Assembly (NCBI GenBank): GCA_021234155.1
Contig: JAJEKV010000099.1
Span: 62,001-126,000, forward strand
DNA length: 64,000 bases
Reading direction: 5' to 3'
DNA from: Isoetes taiwanensis
Taxonomy: Eukaryota > Streptophyta > Lycopodiopsida > Isoetales > Isoetaceae
Shown here: in pieces, positions 46,617 to 58,520 of the stretch
Layout of the letters: each line of letters starts with the position of its first letter
How positions within the stretch are numbered: position 1 is the first letter of the stretch
Notes under the pieces: model-generated
Databases searched by the model: none
Told to the model about the DNA's origin: nothing
The model's input: the letters and a program-made list of their open reading frames with translations, nothing else
Program-made: the position numbers and the translations under genes

Positions 46617-47438
46617 GTCTCCTCGTTTGGCATATTGTTTACGCTTGCATGTAGACACAACTACTATTATACAGGCCTACACTTGCATCAAAAAGTTGTG
46701 CAAACCACTGAAACAAGAGGCTTTTCAATCATTGTTGCACCATTATGATGGTTCAAAGTCCTGTTTACAACTATCTATTTCTAAGGTAGTCTTTTGTCCT
46801 TGGTTTTTCCTATTACGTATTCTTGATGCACAATGTGGCTGAAAGAATGTTTTAACATTGTAGACATTGGCTTTACTTAACGTATCCATGGAAAATGGAT
46901 ATGTCTAGATTTGAAGACGTATATGCATTATAGTACAAGAAATTTATCGCGGCGACCAAGGCCGCCGCAAACATTTCTCTTCAATCGTCTCGTATGTATG
47001 TTTTAGGACATGCAAATTTGGACCTGCATTTTCACACCTCTCCATGGAATGGAAAGATGTCGAGTGTATTTTAGTTACTAAAATAACCTTTGTAGAAAAT
47101 ATAAAAATTGCATTTCATAATTTTGAGTGTTGTTTATTTAAGCGCGTGAATTTGCACTATGGTTCGACTACTATCATAACTAATTCCTTGAATTTTTGTT
47201 TTTCGCTTGGCTCCAGATGTAACAAGGTGGTGCGCATGAGGGGTTGCCCTCCAGTCGCCCAAGAGTGTCTTTTCATGGGTTTGTTTCGTTCTTTTGTGTT
47301 GGGTCTTGTTTGTTTTGTGTAGAGCCGTGTAAATGATATGAACACAGGTTGTCATTTTCTGAGCTCAAGAAGGTTCTCATTGTCTATTTGGACTCGAACA
47401 TTTTGTTCGTAGTATGAACCCTATGGTCATTACATCCT
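46617..47438. other. Spacer; possible CACTA-like end near 46933
   Basis: TACAAGAAATTTATCGCGGC followed by GACCAAGGCCGCCGC resembles the start of plant CACTA transposons (CACTACAAGAAA plus GC-rich subterminal repeats), but the first bases differ and no partner end was found. The open frame at 47044 has no domain. Confidence 0.3.
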
Positions 47439-47585
47439 GTAATTGCATTGAATCGGGCATTCGCCAGTAAAGGCACCGGCAATGCCGCCACTCGGCAGCG
47501 CACTCATGGCTCCAGACTTGGCGGTGCACGGGCCTGCTTGCCTGGAGCCTTTACTGGGTGAAATGACCCTTCTCAGGGCAATTAC
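47439..47585. repeat. 147-bp foldback hairpin element
   Basis: The terminal 8 bases GTAATTGC (47439-47446) pair with GCAATTAC (47578-47585). CCAGTAAAGGC (47464-47474) pairs with 47547-47557, and CCGCCA (47485-47490) with TGGCGG (47519-47524). The whole folds into a long imperfect hairpin that is GC-richer than its flanks. It could be a small MITE, a foldback element or a small-RNA precursor. No target duplication is evident. Confidence 0.78.
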
Positions 47586-49755
47586 CATGTGGCTATAGTC
47601 ATATAGTCATGTGTTGTTACTCTAAAAGTATATGCTCTCATTGTGTTATAAATCAAAATCGTCTCCATTTCGTGTTCTTCCATGTTGGCTATGAATTTGA
47701 TTTATGAATCTGGTTTTTGTATTAGTATTCTTGGAAGAGCTGCTTGCAAAGCATCAGCATTAAAGCTGCATGTGCAATGTTTGACAGTCATTGTCTACAA
47801 AGTGTGCAAGTCAAACTTCTCACATATAATATTCAAACAATTGCATTTCTTCCAATTAGCCTTCCAGAGAGGTTGAACCTTCCAGAGAGACTGAATCGCA
47901 TGAATATGAGTACATATACAAACTATATTAGTGGTGTCCGTCAATGCTACAATAAGTTAGACAAATAGGGTTTTTAACGTCTATGGAGAGTCCACAACAT
48001 GTAATAAAGGCATTACACGTGCAACAAAAGATTGTAAAGAAGCTATGTATAGAATATATGATTTCATCTTTTTGGTTCAGGCTAAGAAAATTCTTCCTTC
48101 GTTGTTGTTTGTTCCTTGTTTTTAAAGTGTCTCCGTCTTAGATTATATGCAAGTACGTAAATTCTATCTACACTTGATCTTTGAAATGGTTGGTAGGATC
48201 GACCTACCCTAAATCTATTTCTTAGGTCCCATTTATACAAGACTTTGCCATGTTTATTGCCGTGAAATAATAATCGTTTATTTAGATTCAACATGATGGT
48301 TTAAGGATCTGTGAGACAAGAAGTTTGGCGGGTAAAAACTACGGGAAGTATTTTGTATAATTAAGGAGATTCTGATGAAAGTAATCTTTATCGACTATTT
48401 AAAAGTACATAATTGGTCAGGTTGTCGGCCGGTAGAAGTACATTACCCGGTGAGCTCTTGTCACCTTGTCCTTGCCCCTTTGATTCATTTGATGTGAGAC
48501 CTACAAGGCGGCCAGGGGAAAAGCATATATCACGCGCTTCTTTATGTTAAAGAGAGCAGCTAAGCGACTTTGAGATATTGCATTACGAGCCTTATGCGTA
48601 GCACTGCTTGAATTTGTAAACTAGGTAGAATCTCAAATATAGCGAGTTTTGTGCTTCACTCCTGCTTTTGACAAGCCTCTTATTTTACTCATACCAATAT
48701 TTATATCGTAATCATTCCCAAGCAACATATGTTGACCATGGAGCACCATTTTCATAGTGGTCCTAATATGTATCTTTAAAATTTGGATGCTATTTTCTAG
48801 CCGACTTTTGTTTGTAATTGGACGCGTGGATGGTATCTTCTATGATCTGAACAACAAGCACACCAATTGGCGGCCCTAAAAGACTTAACATAGAAATTAA
48901 AAGAAATGAAGTTACCACTTCGGCCTCATCGATGATTCTTCCAATCTCTGCAAGTGCTTTCGAATAAGCTTCCTCCTTGGTCACGCATTATTATGATCAA
49001 AGGGATCAAATGCTTAACTCAATTAAGTGAAGGTAATGTTTCCCATCATCTACCTTCTTGACTCTCTTAAGTTCTCAATCTTGCTCAAATCCATGCATGT
49101 TCAAGATCATTTACCTATATTACAAGACTTAGCGATATTGAAGCCTAATTAAAGAAAGCGAATAATATAATGGATTACAGTTGCACCATAAGCACGGCTG
49201 ACTATTAGATTTTTCCAACATGTGTGCTTGCTTTGGTGCAAATGGGCTCTAACTATTGCTTACCAATTCAGTGTGGTAGCGTGGGGTTATTGCCCACATT
49301 ATCTCCTCAAAAAAGTAATTGTATTCGAGGGTAGGATTTTAGCTTCGGGATCTCAATGTAAATAATTCTTCTTTTAGCTTTTGTAATATATGGAATTGAA
49401 CACACTTTAAGCAGAGGCCTTGGGGATGGCACAAACAATGGCGTGGAGAGGAGGCACTCAATGGGAACTTATCTGATGCAGAGTTATTACTCTTAAACTG
49501 ACCTTTTCAAAATGCTTTTGAGGTTTCAATATCCTTTGCTTTACACTTCTAAGGTTGACCACATTTTCAGGGCGGGAGCCTGAGGTTCAACTAAAGCTTT
49601 ATCAGACACATCTCCAGTTAAGTACTTTGGACCATTAGTAGGGCTCTCAACCAATCAAATCACAATGTGGCACCTAACAAGCCAATATCCATCAGCATAG
49701 TTAATCATGATATTCACCAATTTGGCATCAAAACAAACATGATACCTCAGACAAT
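47586..49755. other. Spacer, nothing firm
   Basis: CCTTCCAGAGAG is tandemly repeated near 47861-47890. A minus frame at 48790-48984 has an amphipathic start (TKEEAYSKALAEIGRIIDEA) and a hydrophobic middle but no recognised family. Confidence 0.4.
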
Positions 49756-51050
49756 TTGACCTGCTCCAAACTTTCGTTCTCTGTACCCATATCACACACA
49801 AGCGAGGGGAAGGCTTTGGTTATGTTCGTAAATGGGCACACAAAAATCAAATCACAATTCATGAAGACCACTAAAGAAAATCACAATGATAAGTCTCTTT
49901 TGAAGTATTGTGAAACAAGATTTGGTTACAATTTTATTATGCTTGAAAGACTACATGAATTGCGTTAGGTGTTGGAAGCTCTTTTTGTAGATGAGAACTC
50001 TCGTAAGAGCAATGCAAAGCTTCTACCTCAACTATAGGTAAAACTTGTGCTGAAGTTGTTTTTGACAAATGCTTTTGGGATGCCGTTGAGCACCATATTG
50101 AGGTTGTAGAGCCTATTATCTTGATGCTATGCTTGATTGATGGGAATGCTCCTTGTCTCAGAAAGTTTATGGAGGGCTTAGTAAGATGGTTGAGCATATG
50201 AGATAGATTGAGAAGGATGCTTCAAAAATGGCAGAGTTGAACTCTTTGTGCAAATCACGATATGATAATTATCACGCCCCAATCCAAGCTGTTGCATATT
50301 ACTTGCATCCTGAATTTCAAGGGAAAAAGCAATGGAAAGATCTTGAAGTTTCTACACATTGGGGCCAATGCTCAATAGGATGCTTAAGGATGCGGATGAA
50401 AGGAGCAAAATAAGAGAACAATATGCCATTACAAAGCAAAAGGAGGAAGATTTGGAAGTACAGATGCACAAGTAGACCACTTCAAAATTGATTCAGCTCT
50501 TTGGTGGGAAGAGTATGGGGGAAGAAACTTACTGGATGCGATTAGCATTAGCATTCTTAGTCGAGGCATCATCTTCTGCGGTCGAGGGCTTTTAGTGTTT
50601 TGGTCATGTTGCAAGCATTAAAAAGGTAAGACTTCTCCATCAAAAGAACCCCGGTTGAGGTATTGTAGTGCAAATTTGAAGCTCCTTAAGTCTACTGAGA
50701 ATTACGTAAAGAGAACCATATATTGGCACAAAGAAGGAAAGTGACTGCGGAACTCAAGAATGGGAAATGGACGATGTGGGAGAGCAAAGTGATGAGATTG
50801 CACAAGAGCAAGAAAGTAATGATGACAATGACGTTGGTGATAGAAATGAAGGTGAGGAAATGAGAGCTCCAATAGATGATGATGAAACTTGTTGGGGGCA
50901 TCCAGATTATATACCTTCATCTCATCCAGGTATAGATCCTTACTTACACACTCATTTTATTTGTCGTTTGGTCATGTTTTTCTTACTCACTTTTGTTTGT
51001 ACTCATCCAAGTGTGCCTTATCGGGATTTGCGAACAAATCCTTACATGCT
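49756..51050 (+). pseudogene. hAT transposase, decayed
   Basis: Segments match plant hAT transposases. ALVMFVNGHTKIKSQF and LLKYCETRFGYNFIMLERL correspond to the conserved DUF659-side block (usually KPCETRFATNFIMLERL). YDNYHAPIQAVAYYLHPEFQG matches the HAAGYFLNPEF block, and the acidic stretch VGEQSDEIAQEQESNDDND fits the C-terminal tail. Stops and frame changes separate them, so it is inactive. The terminal inverted repeats were not located. Confidence 0.78.
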
Positions 51051-51275
51051 TGATTACTTCTACATGTGTTCTAAACTATGTTCTATGATATTTTCGTGTT
51101 CTAGACTATGTTCTAAACTATGTTTTATGTTACGGCGTGATTTCTAAAACTATATTCTATATTTAAAAAATTATTTTTATGCTACAATCACCCCTTTCGT
51201 TTTAACTAGTATCTTGGTTTATTATTCATTTATTTTAGAGTTTGCCGTATCGTATTCCGTATCCGTATTTGGTAA

Positions 51276-52330
51276 CTATGCACTTAACATCCCAAGTTGA
51301 GGCAACTCTTTACCATGATAAGCCTTTAGGAATGACGCATTCACTACATCATGCATTTTCCAACCTTGAGGCGATCTTAATTGATATGCATTCTCATTGA
51401 CCACTTTAATAGCAGAAATGGTCCATGGAAGCGAGGTCACCAACTTAGATCCTTCTTGCAGCGCATCTTTCTTAAATGGCCTTTTTGGATCCTCATCCAT
51501 ATCAATCTTCTTCCTAAAAACCATTGGTTGCATAACTTAGATGATTTATGTGCAAAAGGCGCTTTGAGCATCTGAATATCTGAGCCCAGAAGCAAGTCTA
51601 TGAGATCATATGCTCAATAACTAAATCATGATGAAGCTGGAACATCCTCACACACTCGAAGAGTGGCTCCCTGAGAGTGACCATAGGCGCTTTGAAAAGG
51701 GGTCATCTTTATGGTAGCAAATGATAGGTGTTGTTATACACAAATTGAAATAGACAAATACTCTTAGAATAACCTTGATGTTCATTGACAAACCCCTTAG
51801 ATGGAGCAAATAACTTTTATTTACCACCTCAGTTGTCCATCAGTCTCTGGTAAAAGCACTAGGAACCTTAACTTCTGTTCTTAATTATAAACAATGCCTT
51901 CGAATTCTTGGTAAACTTTTTTATCCGCGATGGGATGCAATAATCTTAGGCAACCCATGCTTAGCGAAATATCTCTTTGATAAAGAGCCTAGCACACTAT
52001 AAAAGTACATCAACTTATCGAACAAAAGGAATAAAATGTGTGTGTTTAGTTAAACAATCAACAATTGTCAAATGACGGTATTCTGCGAGAACTTCGCGGA
52101 AGACCAGCAATAAAATCCATAGTGATCTGTGGTCCCACTTTGCTTCGAGAATAGGCAAGGATAAAGGAACACCATGAGGTTTTCTTGTTCGATCTCTTTA
52201 TCTATTTGGCAAGCACTTAAGTGACACAATGGCGAATATGAACCAAAGATATCTCTCATAATCCGGGCCAAATAAAATATTATTCAAGCTTTTCCAAAAA
52301 TTAAGCCCCGCCCACGATGACCAGTAGGTG
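51276..52330 (-). pseudogene. Ty3/gypsy integrase and C-terminal domain, minus strand
   Basis: 51276-51533 gives ISAIKVVNENAYQLRSPQGW and KMHDVVNASFLKAYHGKELP, the conserved C-terminal part of gypsy integrase. 52068-52271 and adjoining frames give CQIDKEIEQEN and the WDH...DF segment before the core, then TKHTHFIPF. The catalytic core is heavily broken. Orientation and order match the RT/RNase H fragment at 55026-56345, so the two may be halves of one element split by 2.7 kb. Confidence 0.75.
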
Positions 52331-55025
52331 CATCATGGACCTCTTTAAGGACTGAATTCTGATTGCCCGGCGTTCTTGGTATCAAGTGGAGACATGTAAA
52401 TATTTTGAACCTCTTTGTTTCTCAATTAAGCTATTTGTTTCATAGTTGTCTCTAGTGCTTTTGTCTCTAATCAAACTTCGCGTTTCATAGCTATCTCTAT
52501 CTCTGAGTGCTTTTGTCTGCTGCATAAGCATTTCTCTCTCTATATATTTAGCTCAGCCATTTTATATTTGCCTTTTTTAGCACATCACCTTGTCATTTTG
52601 TAATGGGATACTGTGTATTGGTTTTGCTCTATCGTTTTTAGTTAAGGAAGCCTTAATATATATCCATGTCAAAGGTTGTGCTATGAATTTATTATGCAAT
52701 GCTTTTTGTCAAAAGGTCCATATTGCACAATCAACATTACATCATAATTTATGTATTGTAGTCTTGTATGTCATATCCAGTCTCCAAATTCACAGTCACC
52801 AAAATGTGTGTTCTTACTTGGCATTTTATGAAAAAACTATTAGGTCCAAGCCAAAACCCAGCATTGAATTTTGAATTTAAAAAAACCTTGGGGTTTCTTC
52901 CTCACAAGGGACTTTCCTTCATTGATTCTCTATTTAGATTGGAGGAGTTTTATAATAAATTGTATTTTATCGAAGCTACCAAAGGCCGATACAAAAACAT
53001 TCATGCGTTATGCGAACATTCATGCTTTATTTGTGAATTCTAAGACTTAAGTTTTGTGATTGCATTCTTACTATAATGGTTTTGTGATTGCATTCTTCTT
53101 GTGATGGAATGTTAGCGGATCAAATAGGGAGGAAACCCGTCAAGCTTTCATTTAAAACTGAAAAAAATTACAAGGTGCAAGGTTAACAATCCATACGGAT
53201 CCGAATGGATCAGAATGCTTTTTGCTGGTAATTTACATACAACTATAAAATATATGAAGTCAATGACCGCCACTTACCCACCTTGGTAGATCTTGTAAAA
53301 AGTGTATCAATTTGTAATAAGCATTAATTGAATTTAAGCCATACGCAATTTCAAACTCTGGATCCAAGAGCAAAATTTGTAATTTTTGTATTGCTTCACG
53401 GTATGGCAAAAGGTCGGGCTCATGAACTATTTTGCCACCAAATTGAAGCCCCGAACACCAACCGGCTACCATCATCTGTTTTAATTGTGATCCACAAATT
53501 TTATACGTCTAAATTGTTTATGGTAGCATGCTCCTATCAATTATAAAGAGTTAAAGCAATACCCTGCAGGTTGGCATGTCGGACTTGTGCTGCAAAGACT
53601 TCCTCTAAAAAACGCTTCTCTATATTTGCAACCACTTACCTGGTCAAAGATCAAGACTTTAGAGATAGAGTTTGACATTTTTGATACACTTGAATGAGCC
53701 AGATCACCAAGAAACAGTCGGTATTTAGTAAAGAACCAATTCTTGAGCATGAACTGCAAAATCATAGAGAAGATTGTAGAAAGCTTAAAGTTAGCTTAAC
53801 AAAGAAAAAATTGAAGATGCTTCTTCACTTTGTCACATTTGTTATTATTGATTAGTCCACCATGTCCATTCTCTTAAAGTAGTAATTGCTTTTGTAATGG
53901 TTTGCTTCATCCATGATCTGTGATGGCACTTTTTCCACTTTTCTTCCAAATGTAAATGTTCTGCCTGCATACTCTGCATCCCCTTGTATCCTCTCCTTCA
54001 TTTTCCACTTCACCTTTGTATTGAGTGCATACAAATTTGAAGCTATATACGCATTGTTAAAAGAACGCGTAGGATTCTGACATGTATGATGTAAATAGGA
54101 AATGCTTTAAATCCAGAGCGTCACGGTCACCTATGTAGTTCACCAATTTTGAGCATTACATCTCGATATTTATAACAAAGCTCAACATTTTAATGAGACT
54201 AATGCAAATTTGCATTGAATTTGTAATTTAAAGAAATATACACTGCTTTTAGGGAGGATTACCTTGAGAAGCATTTTATCACGACTTTCAAAGTTGTCCT
54301 CATTGCACCACGATCGACCCAAAGAGCACCAATATTTTAGAAGTGGCTTACCAAAAAACTATAAAGAAGCATCTGATACTATTTGAGGACATGCTATTGT
54401 GTTTCATTTGGTAAGGCCTCTAAATTCATAGGCTTATGATATCGCAGTTGTCAAGACTTAATAACATGTCTACCTTATATAATAAACCCAGATCCAACAA
54501 AAGTATGAGAATAAAAACAGCGATGAATATAAAACTCAGTTATAGAAGAGGAGTCAGGCAAAAGTAGCTCAAAAAAATCTTACCAAGAAAAGAGTTGTTA
54601 TATTTGCGAGAATGGAAGCACGCATTATGTGTATTCACAAAAGGATGCTTTATAGAATAAGTTAGTAGAGGCGGGGAGGATGGCTATGGCGTGTGTCACG
54701 TGAGTGAGTCTAACTCTGACCTTACACTTTCGAGAGAAGTTTTGTGCACATGCAACTATGGGGATCCTTCCCTTGCCATGGGAAAAAAGTCGAAAGTTGA
54801 TCTAATACCGCCCTCTGTTGCCTCCGTATCATCCTTACATTGAACTGCTGCTGCTGCATCAAAGGTATGACTGAAGAAGGGATCAACTCCGACGGATAGG
54901 GTTAGGTCTTGGCCAAGCTTCTCTCGATGTTTTTTGTTTTTTAGGCTGAAAAAAAAGGTGGGTTTCCATGTGAACCATCGGATTCGCCAAAAGAACGGCA
55001 ACCATCCGATCTAGAGCGTGGTCCA
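52331..55025. other. Insert or spacer between gypsy fragments
   Basis: No transposon domain was recognised. GTTTTGTGATTGCATTCTT is tandemly repeated at about 53053-53101. Open frames at 52590-53043 (plus) and 53852-54034 (minus) lack known motifs. Confidence 0.4.
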
Positions 55026-56345
55026 TTACCAAACATTATAATATAAGATAAGTGATTTAAAGTCATGAACAATACATAGCTTTTGACCTTTATATAAGAA
55101 CCCATTAACGATCTTATATCCATATGCATTGCCACTTTGAGCCAATAACCAAACATCCTTATAATCATGGTCAGTGACATACGACGGCTTCATTTTCTCC
55201 AAATGGTTGGATTGTGCTATAGAAAGAGAACAAAGTGCATAATGCCTACTTAAAGCATCCAGCCACAACATTCTCTTTACCAGAATGATAGTGCACTGAG
55301 AAATCATATTGTTGCATAAAAGCAACCCATTTCAATTATCTTTCTGATAATGTTTTCTGTGAAACAATGTGCCTAATGTTTTGGTGGTCAGTCAAAATTT
55401 GAACCGTTGACCCTAACAAATAATGTCACCACATTTTCAAAGCATGAATGATAGCCAAAAATTCTTTTCATAAACACTATATCTCTTTTCGTGTCAGAAA
55501 ACTTCCGACTTTCATAACAATAGGATGACCATCCTGCATCAAAACTGCACCCGAAGCCATACCACTTATATAACAAGTAAGGTAGACCAAACTTTGGCGA
55601 ACGCAGAACATGAGGATTAACCATGGCATCCTTTAAAGCTTGAAAAGCGAACTGATGATTATGATCCCGTTGGAAAGGGACATCTTTTCATAGCAATAAA
55701 TATAGATCTGAAGCCTAAACGAGCAAAATTCTGTACAAACTTCCTATAATAACTGCATAAGCCCAAAATAAAATGTAATGCAACAATTGAAGTAGGTACT
55801 GGCCAATCCACAATTGCTTGTACCTTATACTGGGATCAACTTTAAGACCCTCAACGTAAACAATATGACCCAAATATTTAATTTCCAATTGGAAGAAGCT
55901 ACTTTTCTTAGGATTAAGAGTAATAGACTCATCCCTTAACCGACGAAAAACCTCCCGCAAATGCAAGTAATGATCTTCCTCGGACTTACTAAAAACTAAT
56001 ATGTCATCAAAGAAAATAACAACATAAGCGCCATGCACATCTTCAAATATTCATCCCATTAGCCCCTGTAAAGAAATTTTGGTAGCATTTGTAAAGTCAA
56101 ATGGCATGACTAAAACTCATAATGTCAAAAGGTTGTCGAAACGATCTTATGAACATCTTCGAGCGCAACCTTAAGTTTCCAATACCCGACTTAAGATCAA
56201 GGCGGCTAAAAACTATGGCACCTTGGAGTTGATCAAAATCATCCGCCCTTGGTATAGGAAACCTATTCTTTATGATTTATCTTATTCAAAGTAGCGATAA
56301 TCTATACATATGTGCCAGGAATTATCTTTTTCTTAAGCAACAAGG
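55026..56345 (-). pseudogene. Ty3/gypsy reverse transcriptase and RNase H, frameshifted
   Basis: Reading leftward on the minus strand: the RT region near 56345-56050 in shifting frames ([34 protein letters not shown]), then 55715-56038 with the catalytic VVIFFDDILVFSKSEEDHYL and KYLGHIVYVEGLKVDPS. FFDD replaces YxDD, as in other plant gypsy elements. RNase H follows at 55388-55624 (GCSFDAG, YESRKFSDTKRD) and a linker toward integrase at 55026-55325. Several frame breaks make it inactive. Confidence 0.87.
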
Positions 56346-57164
56346 CAGAGGAGCACCAAAGATGAAGAACTATGGCCGGATCAATCCGACGAGTAACTCA
56401 TCAAGTTAGCCTAATCTCAACTTGTTGGCCATGCACATTCTCACGATAAGAGGCTTTGATTAGGAGGTTCTTTCCTAGGAAGAAGATCAATCCTATAGTT
56501 CACCCTTATATTTGGGGTGGCAAAGTTTAAATTTTAATTTTCTCGACGAATCGTGGAATTGTTTTATCCTTTCTTTGCTTAGATTCTGTGCCTAACTCCA
56601 TTGAATTGAGTCCTAGCAATTGATTGGATTATTTCTTCACAGGTTTACGGCTCATTGTTTTCTCGACGAGCCACCCCAATGGGCCGGATCGAACAAAGAA
56701 CGCCATTGATTATTTAATTCGCAGAGATCATAAAGCTGCATCCAAAAAGAATTATCTCGGTAATTAGGTCAATCATATGTGCAAAGGATTATTCGATTCT
56801 AAATTTGCGAGAATCAAAGAGGAAGTTGAGCCTACTGGTTAATCTACGGAAGATTAATCCCATCGATTAAATTATAGGGGAACTATATAGGAGTTCATAG
56901 GTGGGTGGTAGGCTGGTGGCCCTTTCACGTTGTTTGGGAAGGCTGCGGAGATTAACGCGTGATAGAACCTTTTTAGGAAAAGTGAAAGCTGAATTATTGA
57001 ATTAACGCATTACGCTTTATATTTTATGACTTTCTCAGAGATGCTTGATTTGGAGTCTCCATACTTGTTTACTTTGTTGCTGCTCAAAATCCTATGAATA
57101 ACCTTCTCCTTACTCTTTGTTTTTTTTCCTTAGGAGCATAGAAGTCTTAGCCATAGGATACTTA
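56346..57164. other. Decayed gypsy flank
   Basis: It may hold eroded protease and Gag sequence upstream of the RT on the minus strand, but no motif is secure. Confidence 0.35.
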
Positions 57165-58077
57165 GGGTCGTTCCCACTTGCTATTAAGTTAAGTTAAATA
57201 AGGCAAATAACTGGAACTTGCTTTCCCATGACCCTTAAGTTAATATGGGTTAAGTTAATTCCGATTAATTTTTACGTTCATTAACTTAGCGGGCATCCTT
57301 CTCACTAGAAAAGTTAAGTTATTTTTTAACCAAATTAAAAATATTTAACCAACTTCAGTGCAAAAAGTTAAAGTGACCTAAGCAGGTCTGCCAACTTCTA
57401 ACTTTTTGGTTAAAGCATTAAGCTAACCCAACTACAAGTGCGAAAATAGTTCGGTTAAGGTTAGACTCTTAAATGCGTAATTTTGACAAGGAGGCCAACT
57501 AGTTGACCAAAGCTGTCTTATTAGTTTGATAGATTGAATAAAAACATTAAAATAAGAGGTGGATTTTAAGAATTTTATGATAGATTGGTAGTCACGTAGC
57601 GCGACTAGAAAGTATTAAAATGTAGAGAGTTGACTATCAGTCAATTGATTGATGAAAGTGTAAGTTAACCAAAATTCAACTCATTGACTAGAGGCAACCA
57701 TTTTACTAGATTTTACACTAGGTAGTCAAACAATTCACAAAAATAGTAACTTGACACAAAAGTCATATCCTCCATTTAACTTAACGTATCTCTTAGCGAA
57801 GTGAAAGCGAACACATTTATCTCTAACCTAACATAACTTCTCAGCTTTGCTAGTGTGAGCACAGAAGCTCATTATAAAGGTTAGGTTAAGTTGATTTCAT
57901 GAGCTTAACCTAAGTGATCCATAATTGGTATAGTGTGAATGCATATCTTCACAATCCTTTAAGTTAGTCTTAACTTAATGACTTTAATGGGAAATCACAA
58001 CCTACTTTCCGTTAAGTTAAGAGATAACCAACTGGTTAAGTTAACCTAACCTAATTGTGAGTGGGAAACTACCCTTA
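57162..58077. mobile_element. PIF/Harbinger (Tourist-like) MITE, 910 bp
   Basis: The element is 57165-58074. It begins GGGTCGTTCCCACTTG and ends with the near reverse complement GTGAGTGGGAAACTACCC, and the inverted similarity extends about 35 bases into runs of TTAAGTTAA. TTA flanks it at 57162-57164 and 58075-58077, the 3-bp target duplication typical of PIF/Harbinger. The interior is full of TTAAGTTAA and GGTTAACTTAA words and encodes nothing. The size is large for a Tourist MITE. Confidence 0.83.
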
Positions 58078-58084
58078 GAGTAAG

Positions 58085-58520
58085 AAATATTAAGCTCAAT
58101 AATGCCACGATGAAGGATTCTGTAAGGGATTTTGTCATCCTAGGAAGAGAATATTTTCTTCTGGATGCAAACAGAGGGAAAGTTAGTTTGGGGGATAGAA
58201 ATTTGAATGACTTCCCCGTTTGCCTAACAATAATACTGAGATAGAGCGGAGTCCAACACCCCATCAGAAGATTGGAGCTGGAGATCCAGGTGGTAGTAGA
58301 AATAGACGAGAAATCCCCCAGGATATATGAAGGATCCCATTTCATGATATAAACAGGGTGCCCCGAGATAAAGGATGTTTTCTTAGTTAAGATAAGGGGG
58401 ACACTCCTTTCTTCTCTGCAAATAATTTGAAAGGACTTATTATCCAGCTTGAGGATGGAAAGAATAGGAACTTGCTGGGTTTTAGTGATCCAATGCTTGA
58501 CCACACTTGAAGGCACTTTT
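58085..58520 (-). pseudogene. DUF4283-like fragment (LINE ORF1 type)
   Basis: The minus frame has LTKKTSFISGHPVYIMKWDPS, then a Trp and, after a frame shift, LQLQSSDGVLDSALSQYYC. This resembles the plant DUF4283 pattern (F..G.P...K.W.P, then a W/LQLPS block) found before zinc knuckles in LINE ORF1 and related proteins. The match is by eye only. Confidence 0.35.

Noticed and set aside
46930-46980. CACTA transposon terminus
   Set aside because: The first bases are TAGTACAAG rather than CACTACAAG and no opposite end was found, so it is recorded only as a possibility.
54756-55001. 81-codon minus frame near the gypsy RNase H
   Set aside because: No match to the linker or integrase, and composition looks random.
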